This document shows, piece by piece, positions 1 to 8,756 of a stretch of 64,000 nt of DNA. Each line of letters starts with the position of its first letter. The first letter of the stretch is position 1. The notes beneath the pieces are model-generated. The model was not told where the DNA came from. It saw only the letters and a list, made by a program, of their open reading frames with translations, and made no database searches. This stretch comes from Methanogenium marinum. GTDB lineage: Archaea; Halobacteriota; Methanomicrobia; Methanomicrobiales; Methanomicrobiaceae. Location: the NCBI RefSeq assembly GCF_028912405.1, contig NZ_JAKELO010000002.1, forward strand, positions 248,001 to 312,000. Direction: 5' to 3'. The translations under genes and the position numbers were made by a program.

Positions 1-622
1 CGAAGTATATTTGCCGCATAAAATTGCCGGTCCAGACACAGACATTTAATCTTAAGCCCAAAATTGTGAATGATATCAATGCACTGTTGAATTCCATCCA
101 GGTTTTTCATCTCTTTTGTCCAGGGAATTACTGCAAGAGTGAAATGTTTATCCTTATCGACAACGCTGAGGGTCATATATGCGTAAAAGTAGTTCGTTGA
201 GGCCTTTCCTTTTTACACCGACAACATACGAAAGCATATGTACCTTCTCTCTCTCCAGAGTATGGATCGTCTGTCTTGTCAATGGCAAAACTGTAGGAAC
301 GTCCGTTTTGAAGTATTTTCATTGCAGGTTCAGCAAAGATTGCAGAACTCTGCCTCATTAGCTCTTCCAGATTAAGCTGATGAAGTGTATTCAGGCATGT
401 TACGTGGGAGGGTAATCCCCCGTGCATCTTGCCAAAACCTGAAATAGAATTATTGCAACTGGAAAGTGCCACGCAGCCTTCAAGTATGGCATCTGAATCA
501 GTTCGACCAATTCTGGGAAACAAAATATGGTTGTTGATTATACGTGCGACACAGGTCAGATGAGGACTGTCGTCTGTTTGTTTAGCCCCAAATTTGGGCT
601 TATTTTTTGAGAAAACTGCCAT
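1..622 (-). pseudogene. ISH3/IS4-like transposase, frame-disrupted, cut by window edge
   Basis: The 149-codon ORF (173..622) carries FAIDKTDDPYSG, which matches the first catalytic block FAIDLTNDLYYG of the intact transposase at 45820..46974. Beyond its stop the homology continues in another frame as YFYAYMTLSVVDKDKHFTLA and then KCLCLDRQFYAANILR, the counterpart of VLCLDRGFYSKEVFR. At least one indel near position 185-200 therefore breaks the gene, and the C-terminal third lies outside the window. The element appears to have inserted at the truncated end of the flippase fragment beginning at 792. It is not expected to be active. Family naming as ISH3-like rests on the spacing of the DDE blocks that I can see. 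Confidence 0.75.
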
Positions 623-791
623 ATTTTGAGAATTATGTTCACATGCAAACCTTCCGGTACGTCAATCTTGCTAATTTTCCTTTGGGTATGAGATATGTCT
701 CGGAATTGAGTCTTGAAGATGATGGGAAAAATGGGAAGTAGTTAACTTTCAGATACTATTCCCAGAACTGATGGGAAAAAATGTGGTGATT
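623..791. other. IS/flippase junction spacer with short direct repeat
   Basis: No gene is seen. The 10-11 bp string gatgggaaaa(a) occurs at 721 and again at 770, 49 bp apart, just before the truncated flippase reading frame stops. It may be part of the insertion-sequence end or a junction scar. No clear terminal inverted repeat could be resolved. Confidence 0.3.
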
Positions 792-1423
792 TTAAAGTAC
801 TGAGGAACGGTCAAAGTTAAATTGGGATTTCGTATATCTTGTAATGACGAAAAATAAACTTATCCCCAGGCGGATCAGACTGCCGATAAAAAAAGCGGAT
901 ACAACTGCTATGAGGCCATAGCCAAGCAGGAGGGAAGTAATTGCTAAATAAAAAATAATTATTTTTTCAATCACACGGGATATCAGTTCATATTCCATCT
1001 GCTCAAAGGCCCTGTAGAATGAGCAAAGAAACTGATTGAAAAAGAGTTGGTTACAGAGTACGCGCCGGCAATGTATACCGCAATAATTGTCTCCTGGGGA
1101 TATCCCAAGAAATTAATCACTACCACAATTATGGCAATGGTTAAAATGGAAAGAACCACTTTAATTGCTGATACTGTCCCAAAATACCTATTTACATCTT
1201 CTTTCCGTTTTGCAACCTCACGTATGGTCAGTTGGGTTAACCCTATGTCGGAAAGAAAGGCAAACAACAGTGCAAATGCCAAAGCAAAAGAATATTTTCC
1301 AAATTCAACGTCCCCCAGTTCCCGTGCAATATAGACGAAAAGGAGAAATGCCAAAATTTTTGTTACAAGTTCTGCGGATGCTAGTGAAACCGTATTTTTA
1401 ATGAAACCCCTAACTGCAGTCAA
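792..1423 (-). pseudogene. Wzx-type oligosaccharide flippase, N-terminal fragment, frameshifted
   Basis: The 983..1423 ORF (FIKNTVSLASAELVTKILAF, then several hydrophobic helices and a conserved DIGLTQLTIREVAK loop) is the N-terminal third of a MATE/MOP-superfamily polysaccharide flippase. The 792..998 ORF (MEYELISRVIEKIII...) continues the same protein one frame away. The break is around 1029, where a one-base loss would turn FFCSFYRAFEQMEYEL into FFAHSTGPLSRW-stop. The reconstructed product is about 210 residues against roughly 480 for the family, so it was also truncated at its 3' end, next to the IS remnant. It overlaps the downstream end of the gmd-like gene by 4 nt, so it was once the last gene of that operon. 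Confidence 0.75.
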
Positions 1424-2415
1424 TCCAGGTCACCAAAAATAGATCTATTGTCAGATTTTACACTGTTGAATATTTCCAAATCGACTAACACCATCATGCG
1501 TACTAATTCATTAAAGGCCACATCAGGCTCCCACCCAAGGATCTTCTTTGTCTTTGACACATCCCCAAGCATGAAATTAACTTCAGCCGGCCTGAAAAAC
1601 TTCGGGTCTACAACAACATAATCCTCGTAGTTCAGCCCGACTTCACTAAAGGCAATATCAACAAAATCACGCACCGAGTGCGCTTCCCCTGTTGCAACTA
1701 CATAATCATCCGGTTCATCCTGCTGGAGCATCATCCACATCGCCTTCACATAGTCCCCGGCAAAACCCCAGTCCCTCATGGCATCAAGATTTCCCAGTCG
1801 AAGTTCCGTGTCCAGCCCATTATGAATCCGGGCGACGCCATTCGTGATCTTCCGGGTGACAAATTCAATACCCCGCCGGGGCGATTCATGGTTGAAAAGA
1901 ATACCATTACAGCAGAACATACCATATGTCTCGCGGTAATTCACCGTCGCCCAGTGTGCATAGACCTTCGCAACGCCGTATGGAGAACGAGGACAGAAAG
2001 GAGTGGTTTCACGTTGCGGCATCTCCTCCACATTGCCGAAAACTTCAGCACTCGATGCCTGGAACAGCCGTGCATCGGGACAATGCTGCCGCACTGCTTC
2101 GAGTACGCGAAGGACTCCAAGTGCGGTCACCTCTCCGGTCGCCACAGGGTCACCCCAGGACGCAGCGACAGAGGATTGCGCAGCAAGATTATAGACTTCA
2201 TCGGGCTGTATCTCATTTACCGCAGTGTCCAGCGAAGTCTGGTTAGTGACATCTCCATGCAGGAGAGCAATATCACTAAGAATTGGCTCAAGGAGTGTAA
2301 GATTAGAGATTTCCCTCACAAGACCATACACATCATACTGCTTATCGAGAAGAAGTTCAGCCAGATATGAGCCATCCTGACCATTGATACCAGTGATTAA
2401 TGCGGTTTTTGACAC
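1420..2415 (-). CDS. GDP-mannose 4,6-dehydratase-like SDR, diverged paralogue
   Basis: Extended SDR of 331 residues. The nucleotide-binding Gly motif is [13 protein letters not shown] (residues about 8-20). The catalytic region has SSAEVFG (about 122-128) and the YxxxK motif YGVAK (about 147-151). The second half ([27 protein letters not shown]) is almost the same as that of the neighbour at 2542..3501. The cofactor-binding loop differs: where the neighbour reads [15 protein letters not shown], this copy reads VREISNLTLLEPI, losing the paired arginines and the RI segment typical of Gmd. The family makes GDP-4-keto-6-deoxymannose from GDP-mannose. Here the fold and catalytic residues are kept but cofactor or substrate choice may have changed. 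Probably transcribed with its tandem partner. Confidence 0.85.
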   Translation of the reverse strand: MSKTALITGINGQDGSYLAELLLDKQYDVYGLVREISNLTLLEPILSDIALLHGDVTNQTSLDTAVNEIQPDEVYNLAAQSSVAASWGDPVATGEVTALGVLRVLEAVRQHCPDARLFQASSAEVFGNVEEMPQRETTPFCPRSPYGVAKVYAHWATVNYRETYGMFCCNGILFNHESPRRGIEFVTRKITNGVARIHNGLDTELRLGNLDAMRDWGFAGDYVKAMWMMLQQDEPDDYVVATGEAHSVRDFVDIAFSEVGLNYEDYVVVDPKFFRPAEVNFMLGDVSKTKKILGWEPDVAFNELVRMMVLVDLEIFNSVKSDNRSIFGDLD

Positions 2416-2541
2416 TACGATTGCCTACCTGTCTTTCATACTATTTGTTCACAAACCATTAAAAAGGGATTTAACATATTTTTCCCTTCTTTAAACAGAT
2501 TTCAGTTATAAATTCGATTAATCATATCTAATTTATTGGAG

Positions 2542-3516
<975 letters not shown>

Positions 3517-3520
3517 TTAA

Positions 3521-3838
3521 TCATAATCTGTTATAGTCATCCTCAAAGCGTACAATATCGTCCTCTCCTGTATACTCCCCGATCTGAACCTCGATCAACT
3601 CAAGAGGCAATAAACCAGGATTTTCCAGACGATGGATTGTTCCTGAGGGAACAAATGTACTTTCACCATTTCTGAGTAGGTATTCCTTGTCGCCGACTGT
3701 CACCAGTGCCGTCCCGTGGACCACCACCCAGTGCTCACTCCGATGGTTGTGCATCTGAAGGGAGAGTGAGCTGCATTGTTCCTCAAGAAATTCCATTTCA
3801 TCCATGATATGGTGGAGAAAGATTCCTTCACGCTTCAC
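3521..3838 (-). CDS. stand-alone mannose-6-phosphate isomerase-type cupin
   Basis: 105 codons matching only the C-terminal cupin of the ManC-type protein at 36006..37358: both share HRSEHWVVV, GESTFVPSGT, HRLENPGL and the ending GEDDIVRF. The histidines and glutamate that bind metal in the family (HNHRSEHW) are present. The guanylyltransferase half is absent. This could be a functional single-domain isomerase feeding Gmd or a relic of a lost manC. The longest frame opens with GTG and overlaps the preceding gene by 11 nt; an internal ATG (MDEMEFLEE) is an alternative start. The 19 bp gap to gmd suggests co-transcription. Confidence 0.75.
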   Translation of the reverse strand: MKREGIFLHHIMDEMEFLEEQCSSLSLQMHNHRSEHWVVVHGTALVTVGDKEYLLRNGESTFVPSGTIHRLENPGLLPLELIEVQIGEYTGEDDIVRFEDDYNRL

Positions 3839-4157
3839 ACCAGATCACCTCACTCTCTATGTACGGGCGAAGATAGGGATTTATACCACCAGTGGTCACC
3901 AGATCCACTTTCCTGCCAAAGAGATCTTCCAGGTACTGGATAAGATCCATGAAATTTTGGAATGTAGCGTGTCCCCGTGCAAATTCGACAAGAATATCGA
4001 TATCACTTGCATCTGTCTCCTCACCCCTGGCAACAGAGCCGAATATGCCGATTTGCTTCACGCCAAATGAACCCCAAATAAAAGCGAATCTCTCCTTAAG
4101 TCGCCTAAAATCGTCTGATCTCTTTTTTTTATGGAGGATGGTGGTCACGTAGATCAA
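3828..4157 (-). CDS. MNT-type minimal nucleotidyltransferase
   Basis: The motif IFGSVARGEETDASDIDILVEF (about residues 39-60) is the GSxAR(G)...SDIDILV signature of small polymerase-beta-fold nucleotidyltransferases. These proteins usually pair with a HEPN partner in MNT/HEPN toxin-antitoxin or AMPylation modules. No HEPN gene is visible next to it; the downstream gene is a cupin. Start is uncertain: the longest frame uses TTG, and no clean ribosome site is seen. Probably an orphan antitoxin-like gene placed by chance before the mannose genes. Confidence 0.75.
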   Translation of the reverse strand: MIYVTTILHKKKRSDDFRRLKERFAFIWGSFGVKQIGIFGSVARGEETDASDIDILVEFARGHATFQNFMDLIQYLEDLFGRKVDLVTTGGINPYLRPYIESEVIWCEA

Positions 4158-4313
4158 TAGAATCTAGGATATAAAGACATAAATACATGTCTGCACAGTA
4201 TATCGCGAAACGTTCCCGTTTGGTATTCCATTCGTACCTCTCCCGTGATTTTGTCAATAGGCTCACCATACTATTTCTAAAAGGCCAAAAAAACAAAAAA
4301 CACCTAAAAAAAC

Positions 4314-4330
4314 AGGGGGGATAACCCCCA
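4314..4330 (-). terminator. GC hairpin downstream of a decayed gene
   Basis: The run GGGGG-ATAA-CCCCC forms a tight stem-loop about 50 bp beyond the end of the degenerate gene at 4383..4807 on the minus strand. An analogous stem-loop follows the second copy of that gene end (37565..37592). Its position is consistent with a terminator; function is inferred. Confidence 0.4.
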
Positions 4331-4382
4331 TTTCTGTCATTCGTCAGGCAGTTCACTTCAGGTCGTTTTAGCTCAACTCAAC

Positions 4383-4807
4383 TCAACCCGGCTCAGGCTT
4401 CTCGTCAGCCCATATCTCAACCGCTTCCCGAAAATAGCATCGTCCGCATAGGATGAGATGCGGACTTTGGTGCGGGAGAGCATCACATAGTACGTCTCGC
4501 CGGGTGGCGTCGTGGCACTTCAGCTTGCGGGAGTTGGTGTCCTTCTCTGTGTCACGGAACTGCGCGTTTCGTCGATCACAGTGGCGAGCGTGTTGTCGTC
4601 CATGAAGTGGGCGGCAGCGGTGTTGAAGGCAGCGATGGATTCAACCGCAAGAGAGACATCGCCCAAAAATGTGGTGATTCGATATTTGTATACAAAAATG
4701 TGCATTTTCCGGGAGGATGTCGGGAGAATAAAATATATCAGAACCGGCCGGAGAGTGATCTTCTTTTCACCACTATCTGTGGTATTCCTCATCTTTATGG
4801 CTGACAC
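4383..4807 (-). pseudogene. unknown gene, degenerate (in-frame TGA and frameshift)
   Basis: The 95-codon ORF 4520..4807 stops at TGA after TPTPAS, but reading on in the same frame gives GETYYVMLSRTKVRISSYAD. One frame over it ends REAVEIWADEKPEPG-stop. The second relic at 37639..37760 encodes the matching EIYYISISRNKIRISSHADD...ETWADGKSELS-stop. The homology beyond the stop codon shows a nonsense change and a frameshift in this copy. I do not recognise the family. The conserved tail (tyrosine pair, SR.K.RISS, DDAIR, WAD.K) suggests a small intracellular protein domain present in several copies in this genome. Confidence 0.5.
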
Positions 4808-5244
4808 TTCATTGGAAATTCAAAACAGAGCAATGGAGGTACATCGTTTTGGTACGGGACTGCCGTCTCCCGGTTCAATCCCTCGATCTCCTGATTTGGA
4901 AACCTATGTCCTTCTGTTCTATTTTACCGTGTTCTTCTTTTCCGGCAAACACTTCTCCGGAAATCTGCAGAACTGCCCCATCCGGTTTCCGGGGTATTCG
5001 GATTGATTTTTCTCATGATGTCTCGTCCACCTGTGCACGGCAAAAAGGTGCACACAGAAAAGAAAAAGGAAAAAAACGAGCATACAGATGAAGGGGAAAT
5101 AGTACCAGTGAGATTGTTCCGATATTTGGCATCTGATAAAAGATGAACAACCCATCGTCAGGATGGATACAGATTCAGAGAATCACGAACAAACAGGCAG
5201 GAAACCTGTGACCTGAGTCGTGGATAAATGAGACAGACACCTAT
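4808..5244. other. gene-poor spacer, possible small membrane ORF
   Basis: No recognised gene. The minus-strand ORF 4919..5155 would encode 78 residues with one strongly hydrophobic stretch (MLVFFLFLFCVHLFAV) followed by a basic tail. There is no family match or clear ribosome site, so it is only a candidate. The stretch 5040-5095 is very purine-rich. Confidence 0.25.
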
Positions 5245-5976
5245 TCATACAAACCTTTTCGGCTCATTCAGGAATGACAAATCGGCAGAACCGGAGACCA
5301 GATCATAGATTTCCATACCGTGCCGAAACACCGTCCCATGCAAAATCCCCTGTTCCGGTATATCCCGTGCGGCTATTTCCCTGATTGGGGCGGCCGACAC
5401 GTACCGGGGATTCTGATTCCAGTTGATCCCATTCGGGTTCTCATCCCCTTCCTTTTCCTGAGCATAGTACGCCCCGCCCTGCATCTCCTCATACACCGCA
5501 TACTCACTATCAAACAGGGTCGAAACAAGATTCGCCATGACGAGCACCTCTTCACCCGAATTGATACTTACATGCCCATACCCGGGGGGAATCAGAACAC
5601 ATTCTCCGGCAGATGCGGCAACAGCAACCACATCCAGGAGACCTTTTTGCTGGAGAAGAAAGTGTGCCTCCCCCGCGAGCACCTGGTACAGTTCGGGGTA
5701 GCCGAGACCTGCCGGGTCTTCCGGATGGTAGTGACCCTTTGTCTTGACATATTCACCGCTGAGAACCATCGGTGGGATGACCGTGATATCGTACCGTATA
5801 TTTTGTCGGGAAAGAATCTCACGATCCGTTTCATTCATCGCAAGATCGCGGTACATATAGTAGAGAGGGGTGGCCGAATCGAGTTCGACACTATCCGGGT
5901 CTGCCAGTACACATTCCATATCACCAACTGTTCGGACAGATGGTTCAGGAAGGAATCCTTTCCAGTAGCGGTCCAT
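5245..5976 (-). CDS. pgiA: archaeal cupin-type glucose-6-phosphate isomerase (copy 1)
   Basis: Starts MDRYWKGFLPEPSVRTVGDM. It carries the cupin metal motif KTKGHYHP (about residues 86-93 from this start) and the second motif PPGYGHVSIN, with a downstream SEYAVYEEMQGGAYYA block. This is the metal-dependent phosphoglucose isomerase of archaea, interconverting glucose-6-phosphate and fructose-6-phosphate. I prefer the ATG at 5976 over the ORF-track start at 6015: a TATA box (TATAAATATT, 5997..6008) sits about 25 nt upstream, which would give a leaderless message, and the paralogue at 25209 shows the same spacing before the same MDRYW start. The N-terminal extension seen in the longest frame overlaps that promoter. 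Supplies fructose-6-phosphate for mannose synthesis. Confidence 0.88.
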   Translation of the reverse strand: MDRYWKGFLPEPSVRTVGDMECVLADPDSVELDSATPLYYMYRDLAMNETDREILSRQNIRYDITVIPPMVLSGEYVKTKGHYHPEDPAGLGYPELYQVLAGEAHFLLQQKGLLDVVAVAASAGECVLIPPGYGHVSINSGEEVLVMANLVSTLFDSEYAVYEEMQGGAYYAQEKEGDENPNGINWNQNPRYVSAAPIREIAARDIPEQGILHGTVFRHGMEIYDLVSGSADLSFLNEPKRFV

Positions 5977-5996
5977 ACCCAATAGTTGGGCAGGAA

Positions 5997-6010
5997 TAAT
6001 ATTTATACTA
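5997..6010 (-). promoter_or_regulatory. TATA box of cupin isomerase copy 1
   Basis: Minus strand reads TAGTATAAATATT, about 25 nt before the ATG at 5976. That is the usual archaeal TATA-to-start spacing for a leaderless transcript. No Shine-Dalgarno sequence precedes the start. Confidence 0.55.
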
Positions 6011-6111
6011 CCCATTTTGAATTGGTATTTAATGGTATTTCATTAACAGCCGCATAAGACCCTCACTTATGTTACCCTCATAGTATTAGATTGAAATGAG
6101 ATTGTCTGGTC

Positions 6112-6399
6112 TTAATAGTCCTTTAAAAATTTTTTATAGCCGACTTCCCTGTCAAAAATACGCAAAAGCAATATAATTTTTTTCTCATGGATTGTATATA
6201 ATATTCTTACTTCCCCAACTCTCAGCCGATATAATTGTGGGGTTGTGCCTTTTACCTGAAGAATATCAAGATTAGGTCGGGCCGTATAAGGATCTTCTTT
6301 CAGTTCTTCTGTAGCGACACGAAGTTTATTCTTAACATAAGAATCATATTTATTAAGTTATTTTAAGAATCGCTTACTGACCAGGATATCAAAGGTCAT
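6112..6399 (-). pseudogene. RelE-type toxin interrupted by in-frame TAA
   Basis: Missed by the ORF track because codon 14 is TAA. In one continuous frame it reads MTFDILVSKRFLK-stop-LNKYDSYVKNKLRVATEEL, then PQLYRLRVGEVRILYTIHEK and a terminal VGYKKFLKDY-stop, 95 codons in all. The LYRLRVGEVRILY strand and the closing hydrophobic strands are those of RelE/ParE mRNA interferases. Its ATG overlaps the stop of the upstream antitoxin by 4 nt (ATGA), the normal arrangement. Only one codon is damaged and the rest is intact, so the inactivation seems recent. The same kind of lesion occurs in the second RelE gene at 32528..32794. Confidence 0.8.
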
Positions 6400-6581
6400 A
6401 CTTTTTCCCAGTCCAGCGGCACAAACTCTTCATTCTCCAGGATGTCCTCAACTTTTTTATTTAATTTCTGAATGCAATAATACCGTAACAGCATATCTAC
6501 AATATCGTTATACGTGTCCCCTTTGTTGCCTATTGCCTTCAGAGAATCCCTTGTCTCTGGTTTTACCGTAATTGAAACCAT
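6396..6581 (-). CDS. RelB/VapB-like antitoxin (DUF7557-type)
   Basis: 61 residues beginning MVSITVKPETRDSLKAIGNKGDTYNDIVDMLL, a ribbon-helix-helix style N-terminus followed by a charged C-terminal tail. Such proteins bind their own operator and neutralise a cognate RelE-type toxin. The partner is the overlapping gene at 6112..6399, which has a nonsense codon, so this is an antitoxin without a functional toxin. A related antitoxin at 35587..35847 opens similarly (TSIRISTDMRDKLSELK). Confidence 0.75.
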   Translation of the reverse strand: MVSITVKPETRDSLKAIGNKGDTYNDIVDMLLRYYCIQKLNKKVEDILENEEFVPLDWEKV

Positions 6582-7119
6582 ATTTTCACTCCCTTTAGCA
6601 CCTTTGCAAATTCAATTCTAAGTTATCCCCTATTAAATATATGCATCATTTCCCCATCTGAAACTAAAAAATCATTCATGATATTCTGAATAGTGCGACC
6701 ACAGCTCTGTAAAAAAGAAGACTATAGGTATCAACAACCCATCTCACCCGCCCGCATGACCCATCACACATTGAGGAGGAACAAATCCCTTGTTATTCTT
6801 TTCCAAAATCAGAGGAAAATACTGATCGAATATATTTCCTAAACTTTGGTTCATGGGACTATTGAGTTCACTTATTTATCATCCATGAAACAGCGATTAT
6901 CTATATGATACCGAGGGAATACTAAATGGAAATTACCATATGCGTGGGAAATAGCATAAAATAGTAACGATACCTTCATTCATGGATTTATATTTATTTT
7001 ATCTGCAATTTTTTTACTTTTATCAAAATATTCCTCAAATAAATTTGTCATTTCATCGATAATTTTATAGTAAATAATGGCCATGACAATTTATGATACA
7101 CGTGAAAAAATAATTATGC
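6582..7119. other. intergenic, nothing recognised
   Basis: About 540 bp of AT-rich sequence between the toxin-antitoxin remnant and thiE. No RNA gene, conserved ORF or clear repeat was found. The plus-strand ORF at 7077 is a shadow of thiE. Confidence 0.4.
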
Positions 7120-7773
7120 TCATTTTTGAGCGCCCTCACAGAAAAGAAAATAACCATTCATTCTTTCAGTCGTTTCAGCCACTCTCTCTTCCAGATACGT
7201 ACTGTCCATCATATACCGGACCATGCACAGATTTTTTGCACCGGCACGGAGGACATCTCTCAGATTTTCTGCATTGATACCCCCGATTGCAACAACCGGA
7301 ATATCGCCTGCCATCTCTATTGCCTCTTGTAAGAGGACAGTTCCTGTTACAGGGTCGGGTTTTTTCTTTGTCGGCGTCTTAAATATCGGACCAAATCCGA
7401 TATAGTCCGGATTTAGCCTGACAGCATCTTCTACCTGGGCCAGATTATGGGTTGATAGTCCAAATTCGCCCACCTTTCCCCCGCAGATCTTTTTTGCATC
7501 CAAAAGGCCAATATCATCCTGACCAAGATGAAGGCAGTCTGCACCACAAAGAAAAGCAAGATCTGCCCGGTCATTCATGACAAACCGCGTATCTGTGCCA
7601 TCCGTTACCGCCATAATCTCATCTGCAGCGAGAAGAATCTCTCTGTCACTGAGCTCTTTTTCCCTCAGCTGAAGATACCTGATATTATTATCAACAGCAA
7701 CCCGGGCAATTTTAGCATATGAGACAGATGGATTTGTTATTATCAGATACAGCCCAAAATCCCGTTTACTCAC
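7120..7773 (-). CDS. thiE: thiamine-phosphate synthase
   Basis: 217-residue TIM-barrel protein of the ThiE family. Landmarks: LQLREKELSDREIL near residue 35, RFVMNDRADLAF, the pyrophosphate-binding GADCLHLGQDD, GLSTHN, YIGFGPIFKTPTKK, and VVAIGGINAENL. It joins hydroxymethylpyrimidine diphosphate to the thiazole phosphate carboxylate to form thiamine phosphate. Its start overlaps the end of thi4 by 4 nt, so the two are translationally coupled and under the same upstream TPP riboswitch. The last residues are loosely conserved, but the length is normal for the family. Confidence 0.93.
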   Translation of the reverse strand: MSKRDFGLYLIITNPSVSYAKIARVAVDNNIRYLQLREKELSDREILLAADEIMAVTDGTDTRFVMNDRADLAFLCGADCLHLGQDDIGLLDAKKICGGKVGEFGLSTHNLAQVEDAVRLNPDYIGFGPIFKTPTKKKPDPVTGTVLLQEAIEMAGDIPVVAIGGINAENLRDVLRAGAKNLCMVRYMMDSTYLEERVAETTERMNGYFLFCEGAQK

Positions 7774-8537
7774 TTTAAATCCTCAATGATAAGCTTTGCG
7801 GCCTTTTCTCCGGAAAGCAGCATCCCTCCGAATATGGGCCCCATCCGTGGAGAACCAAATACTCCGTTTGCCGCCATACCGCATACATACAGTCCGGGAT
7901 AGATCTGTTTGGTATTCTCAACCGTCTCTGCCTCACCCTCAGTTACATTCATAGAACGCTCCCCTGAGACTGTTCCTGACGGCGTGTTGAGCGTGATATT
8001 ATTCTTTTTTGCAACCTTCTCTGAAACTTCGCACGGGTGACCAGTTGCATCAACCACCATTTTTGCCCGGAAAGACAGTGGGTCGACATGCAGGCCTTCT
8101 CTTACTACGGGCTCCCAGTTGACAACAACTCCCGATACTCTGTTGTCCTTAAACACAACATCCTCAACACGCATGCCGTTGTGAATCAGAACTCCCGCCC
8201 GGGATGCCCGGTATATCAGTGCAGATGTCGCAAGAACACTGTCACATATGACAAGGTTGTCATTGTATCTCTGATAAGGAATGCCAAGTTCATCAAGAAG
8301 GTAAACTGCTTCATTCTGAAGAGCAATCGAGGTAAACAACATGGCACCGCCCCACATGCCTCCGCCGGGGGCAAGTTTGCTCTCAAACATAGAAACCGTA
8401 TAGCCCGCTTCTGCAATTCTTAATGCGGCAATGAGTCCTGAAGGCCCAGTTCCCGTGATAGCCACATCCATGTCCAGATTTTCCTGAAGTCTTTGAAACC
8501 AGGTATCAGTAATTGCTTTCGTTACTTCCAAATCCAT
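7770..8537 (-). CDS. thi4: thiazole synthase, Thi4/Thi1 family
   Basis: 255 residues with the dinucleotide-binding motif VAITGTGPSGLIAALRIAEAG (residues about 25-45), the GGGMWGGAML segment and a C-terminal GPIFGGMLLSGEKAA motif. The family builds the adenylated thiazole of thiamine from NAD and glycine. Archaeal members use free sulfide with iron rather than sacrificing a cysteine. At the TGH segment, where the sacrificial-cysteine enzymes continue to a cysteine eight residues further on, this protein reads TGHPCEVSEKVAKK, so I do not see the suicidal cysteine at the aligned place. A clear Shine-Dalgarno GGGAGG lies 8 nt before the ATG and is part of the riboswitch expression platform. Confidence 0.92.
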   Translation of the reverse strand: MDLEVTKAITDTWFQRLQENLDMDVAITGTGPSGLIAALRIAEAGYTVSMFESKLAPGGGMWGGAMLFTSIALQNEAVYLLDELGIPYQRYNDNLVICDSVLATSALIYRASRAGVLIHNGMRVEDVVFKDNRVSGVVVNWEPVVREGLHVDPLSFRAKMVVDATGHPCEVSEKVAKKNNITLNTPSGTVSGERSMNVTEGEAETVENTKQIYPGLYVCGMAANGVFGSPRMGPIFGGMLLSGEKAAKLIIEDLK

Positions 8538-8593
8538 TATCGTATCCTCCCTGAATCAAGGCGGATAATGCGAGAAGCTGCGACCACTAAAAG
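8538..8593 (-). promoter_or_regulatory. riboswitch expression platform masking the thi4 ribosome site
   Basis: Minus-strand GCATTATCCG (8571 to 8562) is the exact complement of CGGATAATGC inside the aptamer (8618 to 8609). The same downstream segment can instead form a hairpin TATCCGCCT...GGGAGGATA that buries the Shine-Dalgarno GGGAGG (8551 to 8546). Without TPP the first pairing frees the ribosome site. With TPP the aptamer keeps its strand, so the second hairpin forms and blocks translation. The pairings are read from the sequence; the switching logic is inferred. Confidence 0.75.
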
Positions 8594-8698
8594 GAGCTCC
8601 CTACGCCGGCATTATCCGGATCAGGTAAAATGGGTATAATCTCAGCCGTAACAGTCAGATGAGAATTGTCTCTTCTGGCTGCCGCAGCACCCCATTAT
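8594..8698 (-). promoter_or_regulatory. TPP riboswitch aptamer
   Basis: On the minus strand the hallmarks of the THI element appear in order: GGGGTGCTGCGGCAGC, a variable arm, GGCTGAGA, then ACCTGATCCGGATAATGC followed by CGGCGTAGGGAG. The last block is a textbook match to the thiamine pyrophosphate aptamer consensus. It lies directly upstream of thi4-thiE and should sense the pathway product. The variable helix between the two halves (TCTGGCTGCC side, about 30 nt) is the expected position of the non-conserved stem. Confidence 0.95.
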
Positions 8699-8756
8699 AC
8701 CAACCGATTTCAGGGAATAAATAATTTCTGAAAGAGAGAAGAATTCATATGTCTAG

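Noticed and set aside
1678-2370. 230-codon plus-strand ORF opposite the gmd-like gene
   Set aside because: It is a shadow: the opposite strand encodes a full SDR with all motifs, and this frame has no domain features. The same applies to 2758..3087, 5320..5985, 8037..8423 and 57723..57956.
4129-4356. 75-residue minus-strand ORF
   Set aside because: No family features, overlaps the nucleotidyltransferase start region and includes the terminator hairpin.
6112-6399. TAA in the toxin frames as a recoded sense codon
   Set aside because: TAA ends many intact genes in the window normally, so genome-wide recoding is ruled out. Site-specific readthrough has no visible signal.
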